DNA of 64,000 nt from Bartonella apihabitans (lineage in GTDB: Bacteria > Pseudomonadota > Alphaproteobacteria > Rhizobiales > Rhizobiaceae). Below the pieces are notes generated by a model. It was given only the letters and a program-made list of their open reading frames with translations, was not told the DNA's origin and did not search any database. Below, in pieces: positions 46,486 to 57,726 of the stretch. The translations under genes were made by a program, and so were the position numbers. The stretch is taken from the NCBI RefSeq assembly GCF_030758755.1, contig NZ_CP132387.1:2471001-2535000 (forward strand). Reading direction: 5' to 3'. The first letter of the stretch is position 1. The number at the start of each line of letters is the position of its first letter.

Positions 46486-46696
46486 AAAGCTCAAAAGTTT
46501 TATCCGCTTGGGGGATATGCCCGAACCAACAGCGCGCGACAAAACATTGTGTCGGATCATCTTCAGGCTCAAATCGGGTAATTTCCAGGCTTGAAAAAGT
46601 CCAGGCTTGGAAAAATATATCGGGCGCGCTTTACAAAAAATTTGCCAATCGGAAAAATAAAAAATTCCGGTGATATGAAGCAGGACAATCAAGACA

Positions 46697-46733
46697 GAAA
46701 AAAACCGGGTATGCATATTTTTACAAACCCGGT
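46697..46733 (-). terminator. Terminator of the minus-strand membrane-protein gene
   Basis: ACCGGGT/ACCCGGT (46704-46710 with 46727-46733); on the minus strand a run of seven or eight Ts follows. Confidence 0.8.
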
Positions 46734-46755
46734 CACATAAGTGTATTTGCGAAGC

Positions 46756-47187
46756 CTAGTCGTTTTTGAGGTTTGCCAGTGTGCGACGGTTATAACGGCG
46801 GGGTGTAATACACCAGTAAACACCGCCGGAAACCAAAGAAGCAACGAGGTTGATGACAGTCTCACCGAAAGAAAGCGCCATTCCGGAGGCCCATAGGGAA
46901 ATGAAATAAAGGATAGCAGCGATAACGGCAGCCAATAGATAATAATGCATTTTGTAGAAATGCCGGTATTCACCATAAATAATTGCCAGAATGAAGACAA
47001 CGCCCACAATCATGAAATGCGGTGGAACAGCATAAAGGGGATTATTCGGCGATAACATATCGTGTAATGTTACATCAGGTTCGAGGAACAATACCGTCAA
47101 TCCGATTTGCACAATCATAAATGCGGCTTCGGCAAAGATACAACCGACTAAAATCCATGTAATGTGAAATGCTGTAATACTTTTCAT
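46756..47187 (-). CDS. Four-helix membrane protein, unknown function
   Basis: A 143-aa protein with four predicted helices and little outside the membrane. I chose the ATG at 47187 (MKSITAFHITWILVG) with AGGA about six bases upstream. Ends in a basic tail (TPRRYNRRTLANLKND). It sits downstream of rlmN on the same strand, 26 bases away, and could be co-transcribed. I do not recognise the family. Confidence 0.75.
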   Translation of the reverse strand: MKSITAFHITWILVGCIFAEAAFMIVQIGLTVLFLEPDVTLHDMLSPNNPLYAVPPHFMIVGVVFILAIIYGEYRHFYKMHYYLLAAVIAAILYFISLWASGMALSFGETVINLVASLVSGGVYWCITPRRYNRRTLANLKND

Positions 47188-47213
47188 GTCACTTCCTATT
47201 CGAGCCACCATTT

Positions 47214-48442
47214 TCAGTCACCATGTCCGGCAATCATCATGGCTTCAAGTTTTAACCGTTCCGATTTTCTTAAACGTTCCGACTGTGATTTGAGTTGCCC
47301 GCAAGCAGCAAGAATATCCCGTCCACGCGGCGTCCTTATCGGTGAAGCATAACCGGCCTGATTGATTAAATCGGCAAACCGCTCAATTTGTTCCCAATCG
47401 GAGCACTGATAATTGCTTCCCGGCCAGGGATTGAAGGGAATAAGGTTGATTTTTGCAGGTATGCCTTTCAGAAGTTTGATCAAACCTCTGGCATCGTCAA
47501 GGCTGTCATTCACATCCTTGAGCATGACATATTCAAAGGTTATCCGTTTGGCGTTTGATAGTCCCGGATAAGCACGGCATGCGTCAAGCAATTCGGCCAA
47601 AGGATATTTTTTATTGATAGGAACCAATATATCGCGCAATTCGTCGCGAACAGCGTGAAGCGATATGGCAAGCATCACGCCGATTTCTTCACCGGTTTTG
47701 AAGATACCCGGAACAACGCCGGATGTCGACAAAGTGATACGGCGTTTTGAAAGCGACAACCCTTCCCCGTCCGAAGCAATAAGCAGCGCCTTTTTGACCG
47801 CTTCAAAATTATAAAGCGGTTCGCCCATTCCCATCATAACGATATTGGTAATTTTGCGCCCCTCTGCCGGTACAATGGCACCATCAGGCGTGTCTTTATC
47901 AGGAAAATCGCCGAGCCGGTCGCGGGCTATCAGCAATTGGCCAAGAATTTCTTCAGCCGTGAGGTTACGAACCAGTTTTTGGTGCCGGTATGGCAGAATG
48001 AACATGTGAGAGTGCATCCCACTTGCGAGGACATGCACAAAGTGCCACGCCCCTCTTCGGGAATGTAAACCATTTCGACTTCGACAGGTTTTCCGGCGCC
48101 ACGGGCGGGAAAACGCAACAACCATTTACGCGTACCATCTTTAGAAATCTGTTCTTCGACAATTTCCGGACGGGCAATGGAAAAATGTTTTTTCATTTTT
48201 TCACGCATGTCCTTGGAAATATTGAACATGTCGTCGAAGTTGGAAACACCGCGTACATAAAGCCAATGCCAAAGCTGGCTCACGCGCATGCGTATCTGAC
48301 GTTCCGGTACACCTATCTCTTGTAACGCGCTTGCCATTTCAGCGCGCGACAAGCCAATAAGGGATGCTTTTGTTTCATCCATTCTGGCAGGGCGCAAAAG
48401 CGAAGTTGCGCCAATAGGTCTAAGATCGTAGGATACGCTCAT
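47214..48442 (-). pseudogene. rlmN: 23S rRNA / tRNA adenine C2-methyltransferase RlmN, frameshifted
   Basis: A radical SAM enzyme that methylates A2503 of 23S rRNA and A37 of some tRNAs. The N-terminal part carries the Fe-S motif [14 protein letters not shown] (CxxxCxxC). The other frame continues [25 protein letters not shown], then [14 protein letters not shown] and the resolving-Cys region ILAACGQL. The break lies at the GG of 47981-47982; one extra G (C on the coding strand) restores [10 protein letters not shown]. The corrected length is 409 aa, normal for Rhizobiales RlmN. Loss is tolerated in bacteria but unusual; a sequencing deletion is more likely. Confidence 0.9.
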
Positions 48443-48521
48443 ACTTTCCAAAGCTCTGAATAAAGTTCTGTCTTGGCGGATTTAGCATAAAAGCAAGCCA
48501 ACGTCACCACACTTATGCGCC

Positions 48522-48563
48522 ATAAAACGAGCACCGCACCATGACAATATCATGATGCAGTGC
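48522..48563 (-). terminator. Terminator of the IalB-family gene
   Basis: An imperfect stem from 48531 to 48563 (GCAC-GCA-CATGA on one side, TCATG-TGC-GTGC on the other) followed on the minus strand by TCGTTTTATGG. Confidence 0.6.
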
Positions 48564-48592
48564 CGAAACGGGGAAAAATTGAAAAATTCGTG

Positions 48593-49090
48593 TTATTTGC
48601 ATTTCTGTGCAGCGTTGAGAGCTGCGGTAATTCCTTTCAAGGAATAGGTATAACTTGTATTTGTTCCACGCTGGGAAACAGCTTTGACAGAAAGATTGGA
48701 ACCGCTTTTCATGGCTGCAACAAGTTGGCTCTCTGCTGCCGGTGATGCTGCCCAGGCAGAGGAATCCTTGGTAAAGAATTCGAAATTTTTGCCGTCGACA
48801 GAAACCGTAACTTTGTCCTTCAGGGCATAACCTGCCATGAATTGCGGCTCATAAGTAACAGGGTTTCCGGCACGTTTGCTGACGAGGAAATAATTATCGC
48901 CATGGTTGACCGACTTGGGTTCTGCAGTAATCGGGGCGGAAAGCACATAACATACTGTACTGTTTCCTGATTTATAAGAATAGGCACCCCATGCATCAAA
49001 TTGGTTGATGCGTGTAGGTGTCTGTGCCGAAGCAGTTCCGGCAACTCCCATAATCAAGACAGACGCAGCAACAAAAATTTTTCCAAACAT
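48593..49090 (-). CDS. Invasion associated locus B (IalB)-family protein
   Basis: A 165-aa exported protein with signal peptide MFGKIFVAASVLIMGVAGTASAQ. The mature part has WGAYSYKSGNSTVCYVLSAPITAEP, the IalB-like start with its conserved Cys, and a second Cys at AAQKCK, which fits a disulfide. IalB was named in Bartonella for a role in erythrocyte invasion, but the family is general in alphaproteobacteria. Isolated here, with its own terminator. Confidence 0.9.
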   Translation of the reverse strand: MFGKIFVAASVLIMGVAGTASAQTPTRINQFDAWGAYSYKSGNSTVCYVLSAPITAEPKSVNHGDNYFLVSKRAGNPVTYEPQFMAGYALKDKVTVSVDGKNFEFFTKDSSAWAASPAAESQLVAAMKSGSNLSVKAVSQRGTNTSYTYSLKGITAALNAAQKCK

Positions 49091-49270
49091 CGTATACTCA
49101 GCTCACTTTTTGTTTTCTATTGGCAAAGCCAGATGGCTTCAAACCGGCGATTTTTCAAAAATCAGCATATCATTCTCACAACATGCTTTCAGTGTTACAT
49201 GCAATTTTGACTAGTTTATGGTTACTAAAAAGTGAAGTTTTGTCCGGAAATTACAATTTTTAATGAAAAA

Positions 49271-49660
49271 CTATTTTTTTGGCGTCTCAATCGGCGCCTT
49301 TTCCAGAGCTTTTCGTGCAGCCTGATAATGTGCGTCGGTGATGTGGGCGCGCACTGCCGAGATCGCAATTGTAAGGACTGCAATATCGTCGGTGAAACCG
49401 ATGACAGCCAACATATCGGGGATAAGATCGAAAGGCATTACAAAATAGGCGAGTGCTGCAAGAAGAATGCCGCGTACACGTGTCGGTGTTTGAGGGTCAA
49501 ATGCGCAATAATAACTGGCAACAACATCTTCCATAAAAGGAATGTGCCCCGCCGCTTTGCGAACTGTTTTCCAGAAAGCCGCCCTTACTTTCGCAGCACG
49601 ACTTTTTTGCGTTTCTTCTGATTCGGGCTTCAAAATTTTTTCGATTGTTGTTTTATCCAT
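49271..49660 (-). CDS. YkvA-like DUF1232 protein
   Basis: A 129-aa protein with a DUF1232 core: ILLAALAYFVMPFDLIPDMLAVIGFTDDIAVL, the family signature between two helices. Start chosen at 49660 with ACGGA upstream. Function of this family is unknown. Lies upstream of the mutagenesis operon on the opposite strand. Confidence 0.9.
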   Translation of the reverse strand: MDKTTIEKILKPESEETQKSRAAKVRAAFWKTVRKAAGHIPFMEDVVASYYCAFDPQTPTRVRGILLAALAYFVMPFDLIPDMLAVIGFTDDIAVLTIAISAVRAHITDAHYQAARKALEKAPIETPKK

Positions 49661-49848
49661 CTTAAAATTCCGTCCGCAGAAATGTCCTCGAATTACGCTG
49701 TTTAACAATGATAGAAGTAGGAAGTCGTGATAATTTTACAAGTTTTCCTTTTTCGGAAATGTTATCGGGACGAATTTGAAAATTGAAAGCAACACTTTCT
49801 TTTACGAAAATCCGCTCTTGACTCTGATTTATATTCGATTCCATAATA

Positions 49849-49863
49849 GAACAAAACAAGAAC
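49849..49863. promoter_or_regulatory. LexA (SOS) box
   Basis: GAAC-AAAACAA-GAAC, that is GTTC-N7-GTTC on the other strand, the known alphaproteobacterial LexA site. It lies 16 bases before the imuA start, so it should repress imuA-imuB-dnaE2 until DNA damage. Confidence 0.88.
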
Positions 49864-49879
49864 ATTGTATGAGTCTTTT

Positions 49880-50701
49880 ATGCCGGATATAGCCCAATTA
49901 CGCCGCCTCATTGCCCGCATGGAAGGAAAATCTGTCGCTTTTTCTATGGATGACAATAGGAAGAGCAAGGAAAAACATGCTCTTCCTGAAGGCTATTTCT
50001 ATTTTGGGCATGAAGAGGTGGATTTTGCGGCTGGTTCATTTCCCTCTTATGCCTTGCATGAAGTTATTTCCGGTCCTGCTGCCATGAATAGTGCAACCGG
50101 TTTTTCTCTCGGTCTTCTCAAACGCAATGAAAAGGCGAATTGCCCTTTCATCTGGCTGGAAGAAGAAAGCACAGAAATAGAATATGGCATTCCTTATCCT
50201 GTCGGAATTTCTGCTTTCGGGCTTGATCCGGCGCGATTTATTCTGGTGCGTTGTCAAAAGGCCGAAGATGTTTTGAAAGCAGCTGATGATGCATTGGCAA
50301 CGTCTCGTGTCGGCGGTTTATTATTGAGCCTTTCGGGTGCCTGTCGGGCGCTTGATTTTACAGCCACCCGACGTTTGCATCTGGCAGCAGAAAAAGCACA
50401 TTCACCGGTTGTTCTGGTGCTTGGCAAAGAAGCTTTGAAAAACAGCAATGCTGCTACACGTTGGCAAGTCAAAGCAGCGCCTTCCGAAAGTTCGGGTGCA
50501 AAAGCACCGGGGCTAACAAATTACGATGTCACACTTTTGCGAAATAGGGCCGGATATACCGGACATTGGTTGATGCAATGGAACATCCATGACCAGATTT
50601 TTACAAAACCCCAAGAAATACGGCTTAAACGACCGGCTCTATCTGGCACTCGCTTTTCCTCGCCTGCCGATAGACCGTCTGAAGACGGTTTTGCCGCCTG
50701 A
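49880..50701 (+). CDS. imuA: ImuA, RecA-like mutasome accessory protein
   Basis: A 273-aa protein of the ImuA (SulA/RecA-like) family, the first gene of the damage-inducible mutagenesis cassette. It begins MPDIAQLRRLIARMEGKSVAFSM, has FPSYALHEVISGPAAMNSATGFSLGLLKR and the SGACRALDFTATRRLHLAAEKAHSPVVLVLG core. Controlled by the LexA box 16 bases upstream. imuB starts inside its 3' end, an overlap of about 113 bases. Confidence 0.88.
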   Translation: MPDIAQLRRLIARMEGKSVAFSMDDNRKSKEKHALPEGYFYFGHEEVDFAAGSFPSYALHEVISGPAAMNSATGFSLGLLKRNEKANCPFIWLEEESTEIEYGIPYPVGISAFGLDPARFILVRCQKAEDVLKAADDALATSRVGGLLLSLSGACRALDFTATRRLHLAAEKAHSPVVLVLGKEALKNSNAATRWQVKAAPSESSGAKAPGLTNYDVTLLRNRAGYTGHWLMQWNIHDQIFTKPQEIRLKRPALSGTRFSSPADRPSEDGFAA

Positions 50702-52186
50702 AAAAGCACCGGATTTCACAAAACCTTTTGCAATTGTTGGCCGTTCTGTCCACGGATTGAGGCTCGTTTGTGTTAATGAGGCGGCTACACATGCCGGCCT
50801 TTATCCGGGGCTTTCTCTGGTTCATGCACGCAGCCTCTGTGAAAGAATAGAAACAGTCAATGAAGCAGAAGAGGCCGACAAGGACTATCTTCAATATCTC
50901 GCCCGAAATGCCGGACGGTTTACCCCGCTTGTTGCCTATAGCCTTCCCTTTGGTTTGATACTTGATGTAACAGGCTGCGATCATCTTTTCGGGGGCCACA
51001 AAAAATGCTCGAAAAAGTGACCGCTTATTATAAGGGGCTGGGGCTTGAGACACTCTCGGCTCTTACAGTAACACCGGCAGCCGCACGGGCTTTTGCCCGT
51101 TTTGGTGTCAACCGTTTTGTCACAAAAGAAGATTTTGTTTTAACATTGGATCGGCTGAAACTACCGGCACTTGAAGCAAAGCCGGATGTCCAGATGGCAC
51201 TTCGCCGTGCCGGCTTTCATTGTTTGAAAGATATTCAGGCGGTTTCACCAAAAGCTTTGGCTGCACGCTTTGGCGAGGTTTTGCCTGCCCGCCTTGATGC
51301 GCTTTATGGAAAAAGACAGGAACCGCTTTCATTCATAAACCCGCCTCCATCCCTTTATTTGTCATTACGTTTGGAAGAGCCATTGATTGATGTAACAATG
51401 GTTGAAAAACAGTTTTTTGTTCTGGCAAAAGAATTTTTCAAGCGTCTGACGAAGCTCGGTCTGGGGTGTCTGATGATAAACATCATCCTTTATCGGGTTG
51501 ATGGACATATTGACCGGATAGGCATCGAAACCGGTCGCCCTTTGAGCGACCCCGTACAATTCCTGTCGCTTCTTGAGGAACGGCTGAAAAGCTTGAAAAC
51601 ACCGCTCGATGCGGGATATGGCTATGATACATTGGCACTTTCGGTAAGTCGTTCTGCTCCCCTTCGCCCCCTTCAGACAGGCCTTGTCGATGATGATCTC
51701 GAACCGGCAGAAATCGGGCAACTGGTTGATCGGCTTTCAACCCGTCTGGGGGCAGATCATGTTCTGGTTGCCGGTACAAAAGAAAGTCATATTCCCGAAT
51801 ATGCAGCTTTTTGGGGGGTAGCGCAGCACCATAAACCGCACACCGAAGCTTTGAAAGCTTTGGATGCGCAATTGAAGGCACAAGGATTTTCTCCTCTTCA
51901 TTCCAATCCCCCAGAACGCCCTATCCGGCTTTTTTGCCCGCCACAGCCCATTGATGTCATTGCCGCTTTGCCGGATGATCCGCCAGCTTCTTTTCGCTGG
52001 CGACGGGTTATCCATAAAATCCGCCTTGCCGAAGGGCCTGAACGTATCAGTGCGGAATGGTGGAAACATTCAGGTCCTGATCGTGATTATTATCGCGTGG
52101 AAGATGAAAATGGCGAACGTTTCTGGATATTCCGTTATGGCGAATATCCGAAAACAAAATGGTTTTTGCATGGCTTATTTGCCTGA
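50589..52186 (+). pseudogene. imuB: ImuB, Y-family polymerase-like protein, frameshifted
   Basis: The catalytically inactive Y-family-like partner that links ImuA, DnaE2 and the beta clamp. Frame 1 holds RLYLALAFPRLPIDRL and YSLPFGLILDVTGCDHLFGG; frame 2 continues MLEKVTAYYKGLGLETLSALTVTPAAARAFARFGVN. The break is the A run 51000-51005; a seventh A joins them (HKKMLEKV). The corrected length is 532 aa, usual for ImuB. The C terminus has LEEPLIDVTMVEKQFFVLAKEFFKRL and ends WFLHGLFA. Without correction the protein stops after about 143 residues, which would disable the operon. Confidence 0.87.
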
Positions 52187-52385
52187 AATCTTTCAGCTTT
52201 CAGAAGTTTTAAAGGCAAAATCCAAGGCATCTATTCCGGCTCGTTCTATCCGACAAATGGCAGCTCGTTTTTTTGAAAAACATGTCTTTGCGGCGGGCAA
52301 AAAATCTTTCCTCCAAGAAACGACTAGACAAAATCAAGAAAGGACCGGACAAAATAAGGCATCAACATGTTTGCATTGTCTGTAA
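52170..52385 (+). CDS. Candidate small ORF filling the imuB-dnaE2 gap
   Basis: An ATG at 52170 starts a 71-codon frame (MAYLPEIFQLSEVLKAKSK...) that overlaps imuB by 17 bases and dnaE2 by 19 and covers the whole gap. It is basic and has no recognisable domain or ribosome site. It may be a chance frame or mark a longer N-terminal link. Confidence 0.25.
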   Translation: MAYLPEIFQLSEVLKAKSKASIPARSIRQMAARFFEKHVFAAGKKSFLQETTRQNQERTGQNKASTCLHCL

Positions 52386-55300
52386 GAAGCAATTTTTCGT
52401 TTTTAAAAGGGGCTTCCCATCCCGAAGAACTGGTGGGCGAGGCGGCACGTCTCCACTATGCCGGCATCGGCATTGCCGATGAAAACACATTGGCCGGTGT
52501 GGTTCGCGGGTTTGCCATGGCACGGGAAGTTTTAAAACTTGACCCTTCATTCCGCTATCTTGTCGGTTGCCGGCTGGTGTTTTCGGATGGAACGCCGGAT
52601 CTTGTTGTCTATCCACGAGACAGAAAAGCTTATGGCATGTTGTGCCGGATGTTGAGTGAAGGAAAAGCAAAATCCGGCGAAAAAGGAGCCTGCCAATTAA
52701 AGTTTGAAGATTTTTTATTTCGTGCGCGCGGTTTCCAGATCATTGTTACAGATGGCGAAAAACTGGAAGACACGTTGAAAAATTTGCAACAAGTGGCAAA
52801 GGGGCAAGTCTTTCTTGGTTTGCCGATGAATTTTACCGGCAAGGATGCCCGTTATAGTGAATATCTGGCAAGAATGGCCAAAAACTTTAACGTCGGCCTC
52901 ATTGCTGCTGCCGATATTCTCTATCACAGTGAAGAAAGGCGCATTTTACAAGATATTTTAACAGCAATCCGCCTTCATAAAACAATTGACGAAGCAGGCT
53001 TTGCGCGTGAAGCCAATAGCGAAAAATATCTGAAACCGGTGAAAGAAATAGAACGGCTTTATCGGAATTTTTCCGGAGCAATCAAGACGCAACAGGATTT
53101 TGTAGCCCCCATTTCCTTTTCACTTGATGACCTTTCCTATTCCTATCCGGACGAGCCGGTTCCTGCTGGTAAAACGTCCCAATCCTATCTGGAAGAATTG
53201 ACCTGGAAAGGCATGGCTGAAAGGTTTCCAAAAACTGCTTATGAGAGTGTAAAACCACTTCTGGAAAAAGAATTGAAGCTTATCAAGAAACTTCGCTATG
53301 CTCCCTATTTTCTGACTGTTTATGACATTGTCAGTTTTGCAAAATCGCAAGGCATTCTTTGTCAGGGGCGCGGTTCGGCCGCCAATTCGGCAGTATGTTT
53401 CTGTTTGGGCATTACCAATGTCAATCCGCAACAGATTGATCTGTTGTTTGAACGGTTTATTTCCGAAGAACGCAATGAACCACCCGATATTGATGTCGAT
53501 TTCGAGCATGAGCGGCGCGAAGAAGTGATGCAATATATCTATCGCCGTTATGGTCGCCATAGAGCTGCAATTGTTGCAACGGTCATCTGTTATCGCAGTC
53601 GCAGTGCCATTCGCGATGTCGGCAAAGCTTTGGGTTTGAGCGAAGATATTATAGGCGCGATTGCCTCGACTGTCTGGGGGACATCCGGCAAAAAAGTGAG
53701 CGATGAGGAGATTGCTCAAAGAGGCCTTGATCCTGCAAACCGGATGATTGGTCTGACGGTGCGTCTTGCTCATGAATTGGTCGGCTTTCCAAGACATTTG
53801 TCGCAGCATGTCGGCGGTTTTGTTTTGACCGAGCAAAGGCTTGACGAAACCGTGCCGATCGGCCCTGCTGCCATGAAAGACCGCAGCTTCATCGAGTGGG
53901 ATAAAGATGACATAGATACCGTCAAATTGATGAAGGTCGATATTTTGTCTTTGGGTATGTTGACCTTGATCCGCAAAGCTTTTGATCTTTTGAAACGTCA
54001 TAAAAATATCAGCCATGGCTTGCATGATGTGCCGCGGGAAGATGAAAGCGTCTATAAAATGTTGTCGAAAGGCGACTCAATCGGAGTTTTTCAGGTTGAA
54101 AGCCGGGCACAAATGAACATGTTGCCGCGATTGAAACCGAAACAATTCTACGATCTGGTCATTGAAGTGGCTATTGTCCGCCCCGGCCGATACAGGGCGA
54201 TATGGTGCACCCCTATTTGCGCCGTCGCAACCATATGGAAAAGGTTGTTTATCCCTCACCGTCACCACAATTCGGCCCGCCTGACGAATTGCAACGTGTT
54301 CTGGGAAAAACTTTGGGCGTGCCGCTTTTTCAGGAACAGGCAATGCGCATTGCCATAGAAGCTGCCAAATTTACTCCCGATGAAGCCAATCTTTTGCGCC
54401 GTGCCATGGCAACATTCCGGCGGGTGGGAACCATTCATACCATGCAGGCAAAAATGGTCGAGGGAATGGTCAGGCGAGGTTACAAGCGCGATTTTGCCGA
54501 AAATTGTTTCAAGCAGATTGAAGGTTTCGGCGAATATGGTTTTCCTGAAAGCCATGCCGCAAGCTTTGCCCACCTCGTTTATGTTTCGGCTTGGCTCAAA
54601 TGTCATCATCCGGAAATTTTTGCGACCGCTCTTCTTAATTCCCAACCTATGGGATTTTATGCCCCTGCCCAGATTATTCGGGATGCCCGCAATCATGGTG
54701 TGGAGGTTTTGCCGGTCGATGTCAATCATAGCCATTATGACCATTGTCTGGAAAAAAATGGCAATGGTTTTTCCTTGCGATTGGGTTTTCGCCAAATCAA
54801 CGGTTTTGCCATTGAATGGGGAAAAAGAATCGAACTTCAACAGGCTGAAGGGCCGTTTTCGTCAATTGAAGAATTGCATCGTCGGGTGGCGTTACCAAAA
54901 CGCGCCTTCGAGCTTCTTGCCGATGCCGATTGTTTCTTAAGTATCAATAAAGAGCGGCGTTCGGCTTTATGGGCAGTGCGCCGTTTACCCGATCATGGAA
55001 ATTTGCCATTATTTGCGGCAGCACAACAATCCGATCTCGGTGAAGAAGAGCCACTTATCTTTACGCCGATGAAATTGAGCGAACATGTTATTACCGATTA
55101 TGAAACAACGCGTTTGTCGCTCAAAGCCCATCCGTTGAGTTTTTTGCGAAACGACCTTGTGAAAAAGGGTGTCCTTACCTGTCATGAAGCAATGGAAATT
55201 GCAGGAGGCTCTACGGCAACAATTGCCGGTATTGTTACAGTCCGGCAAAAGCCCGGCAGTGCCAAGGGCGTGGTCTTTTTGACAATGGAAGATGAAAGCG

Positions 55301-55623
55301 GCATTGCCAATATTGTTGTCTGGCCAAAAATAATGGTGTGCTTTCGCCGCGAGGTCATGGGGGGAAAACTCCTATTGATAACAGGTAAAATACAACGGGA
55401 TTCTTCCGGTGTTACCCATCTTGTAGCCTCTTATATTGAAGATAGAAGTATGGACATTATCAATCTGAGCGAAATTCCCGAACATTTTGCAACAATTGAA
55501 AGCGAACCTGTGGCCGCCATCCCCGCCAGTTCCGTGCTTTGCCAAAATCCCGCGATTTCCATTAAAACTTTCGTCCAATCAGTCTTCGATAATGTTACTG
55601 TCTTTATATCTGCGAAATTTTGA
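52367..55623 (+). pseudogene. dnaE2: Error-prone DNA polymerase III alpha subunit DnaE2, frameshifted
   Basis: DnaE2 performs translesion synthesis with ImuA and ImuB. Frame 1 has the PHP domain (SNFSFLKGASHPEELVGEAARLHYAGIGIADENTLAG) and the polymerase active site region (GRGSAANSAVCFCLGITNVNP; PPDIDVDFEHERREEVMQYIYRRYG with the catalytic Asp pair). Frame 2 carries the fingers, helix-hairpin-helix and OB regions (FPESHAASFAHLVYVSAWLKCHHPEIF; GIVTVRQKPGSAKGVVFLTMEDESGIANIVVWP). The break is at CC, 54187-54188; a third C restores VRPGPIQGDMVHPYLRRR. The corrected length is 1085 aa. The last 30 residues differ from the usual DnaE2 end. Confidence 0.9.
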
Positions 55624-56195
55624 TATTTGCGCAATTTCGCTCCTGCTTTTTGCTGGATTGAGAGAAAACCATTGTCACGACTTGAATAGGTGAAAGTCTG
55701 TCCATCGGTTAATCTTCAATTCTTCGGTTTGTTTCATGATGTGATAGTGAATAAAAAATGTAATTTTTATCATATTGTAATTATAAATAAATTCGTTTTA
55801 TAGGTATTTGTATTTTATATTAATATATATAATTATTTTTATATTTAAATTATTTTTATTTATAGTGAAATTTAAGTTGTTTAATAAATTTATTATAGGT
55901 TAATTATCATTTCAGGTAAAATCGGAATGCCGCGAATTTATATAAATGTGTTTACATAAATCCGGTTTGCCTCAAGCATTGTAGTGGCAATGTTTTGAAT
56001 TATGGTGCAGGCAATTTTCTGTTTCTGATCGAAACATTCAAAAACTCGCACCGGCACTAAAACCACTTCTTCTCATAAATTTTATTTGTTTTCTGAAAAA
56101 TTCAGGAAGATTGTTATGATGTTTTAAAATGGATGAATGTGTAGTGGCACAGACCATCATAGGCACAAATGATAGTCTTTTACGTAATCAATATT
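55624..56195. other. AT-rich intergenic island
   Basis: About 572 bases between dnaE2 and the comM end, without a gene. Bases 55741-55920 contain only 22 G or C out of 180, with 3 of 60 in 55801-55860. This is extreme for the window. Confidence 0.7.
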
Positions 56196-57726
56196 TCAGG
56201 CAACGGCCGCAAGTCGCTCGTTTCCCAAACGATAGGAAACCGCTTCGGCAAGATGGCGTTTGGTAAGATGCGTCTCACCGTCAAGATCGGCAATTGTACG
56301 CGCAACTTTCAGGACACGATGGTAAGCGCGTGCTGAAAGGCGCATTTTTTCACTTATCGTTTGTAATAATATTGTTGCGGCACCATCAAGAACGGCAACT
56401 TTTTCGATCAGATTTGCAGGACAATCGCCATTGGTGCGGATTTGGGGCATTCCGAGTTCTGCATATCTTTTAGTCTGTATATCTCGTGCTTTTCTAACGC
56501 GTTCGGCGACAACGCGGCTTGGTTCGGCTTCTGCCGGTTTGATAAGATCAAGTGCCGATAAGGCTGGCACATCAATACGTAAATCTATGCGGTCAAGCAA
56601 TGGGCCGGAAATACGTGCCTGATAATCAAGCTGGCATTTGGCGCTTGGCGCAAACATGACCAGGTTCGCCTGCCATGCCGCAGCGGCAAGGATTCATGGC
56701 GGCTACAAGCTGGATACGCGCTGGATAACTGACATGCCGGTTGGCACGCGCAACAACGCATTCCCCGCTTTCAAGCGGTTGACGAAGTGAATCGAGAACC
56801 TGTGGCGAAAATTCCGGAAACTCATCAAGAAACAACACGCCATTATGGGCAAGGGAAACTTCACCGGGGCGCGCTTTAATGCCGCCGCCGACCATAGCTG
56901 CCATGGACGCCGAATGGTGGGGCGCACGGAAAGGTCGATGAATGGAAACAGACCCGTTTGTTGTCTCTCCGGCAATTGAAGCGATCAGCGAAACATCAAG
57001 AAGTTCGCGGGCATCAAGCGGCGGCAGAATGGAAGGTAAACGCTCGGCCAACATTGATTTTCCCGCTCCGGGAGGGCCGACAAACAATAGGTTATGGCGT
57101 CCGGCTGCTGCCACTTCGAGTGCCCTTTTGGCTGCACTTTGCCCCTTTATGTCGGCAAGATCGGGCAAATTATCCTGAACAATATATTGGCGCGGAAGCG
57201 GACGCGACAAAAATTGCGAACCTTTGAAATGGTTGACCAGAGCAAGCAAACTTGAAGGCGCCAGAATGTCGATGTCGGAGCCCGCCCAGGCGGCTTCAGG
57301 ACCACATTGTTCGGGGCAAATCAGCCCTTTATCAGAACCGACAGCGGCCATGGCTGCGGGTAAGACACCACTTACCGGTGCGATAGAACCATCCAGTCCC
57401 AATTCCCCCATAACAACGTATTTTTGTCCGATTTCAGGGGGTAAAAGCCCCATTCCGACCATAAGTCCGACAGCAATCGGCAGATCATAATGGGAACCTT
57501 CTTTGGGTAAATCGGCCGGCGCGAGATTGACCGTAATCCGTTTGATCGGCATGGACAATCCACAGGCATGAAGTGCCGCCTGCACACGTTCACGGCTTTC
57601 TGCAACCGCCTTGTCGGCAAGGCCGACAATGGACATTCCCATTTTACCATTGGCAATCATAACCTGTACATCAACAGGTAAAGCGTCAATGCCGGAAAAG
57701 GCAACAGTCGTAATACGTGCAACCAT
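56196..57726 (-). pseudogene. comM: YifB/ComM-family Mg chelatase-like ATPase, frameshifted
   Basis: An AAA+ protein acting as a branch-migration helicase in natural transformation. N-terminal Lon-like domain (GIDALPVDVQVMIANGKMGMSIVGLADKAVAESRERV), Walker A VGPPGAGKSMLAERLP, Walker B GVLFLDEFPEF, and MNPCRCGMAGEPGHVCA. The second frame gives SAKCQLDYQARISGPLLDRIDLRIDVPA and the C-terminal SYRLGNERLAAVA. The break is at TT, 56645-56646: one base too many, or two missing (which would give CARSAKC, the usual spacing). The corrected length is 509 aa. Confidence 0.88.

Larger units (their letters stand above)
46347..46755. other. Intergenic region between convergent genes
   Basis: About 409 bases, no gene seen. 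It holds two terminators, described separately, and several short AT-rich inverted repeats (AGCTTAAAAAAGCT near 46423). Confidence 0.5.

Noticed and set aside
53120..54025. Open frame of 301 codons on the minus strand inside dnaE2
   Set aside because: It is antisense to the conserved polymerase region, has no ribosome site and no recognisable content; it arises from codon bias of the coding strand.
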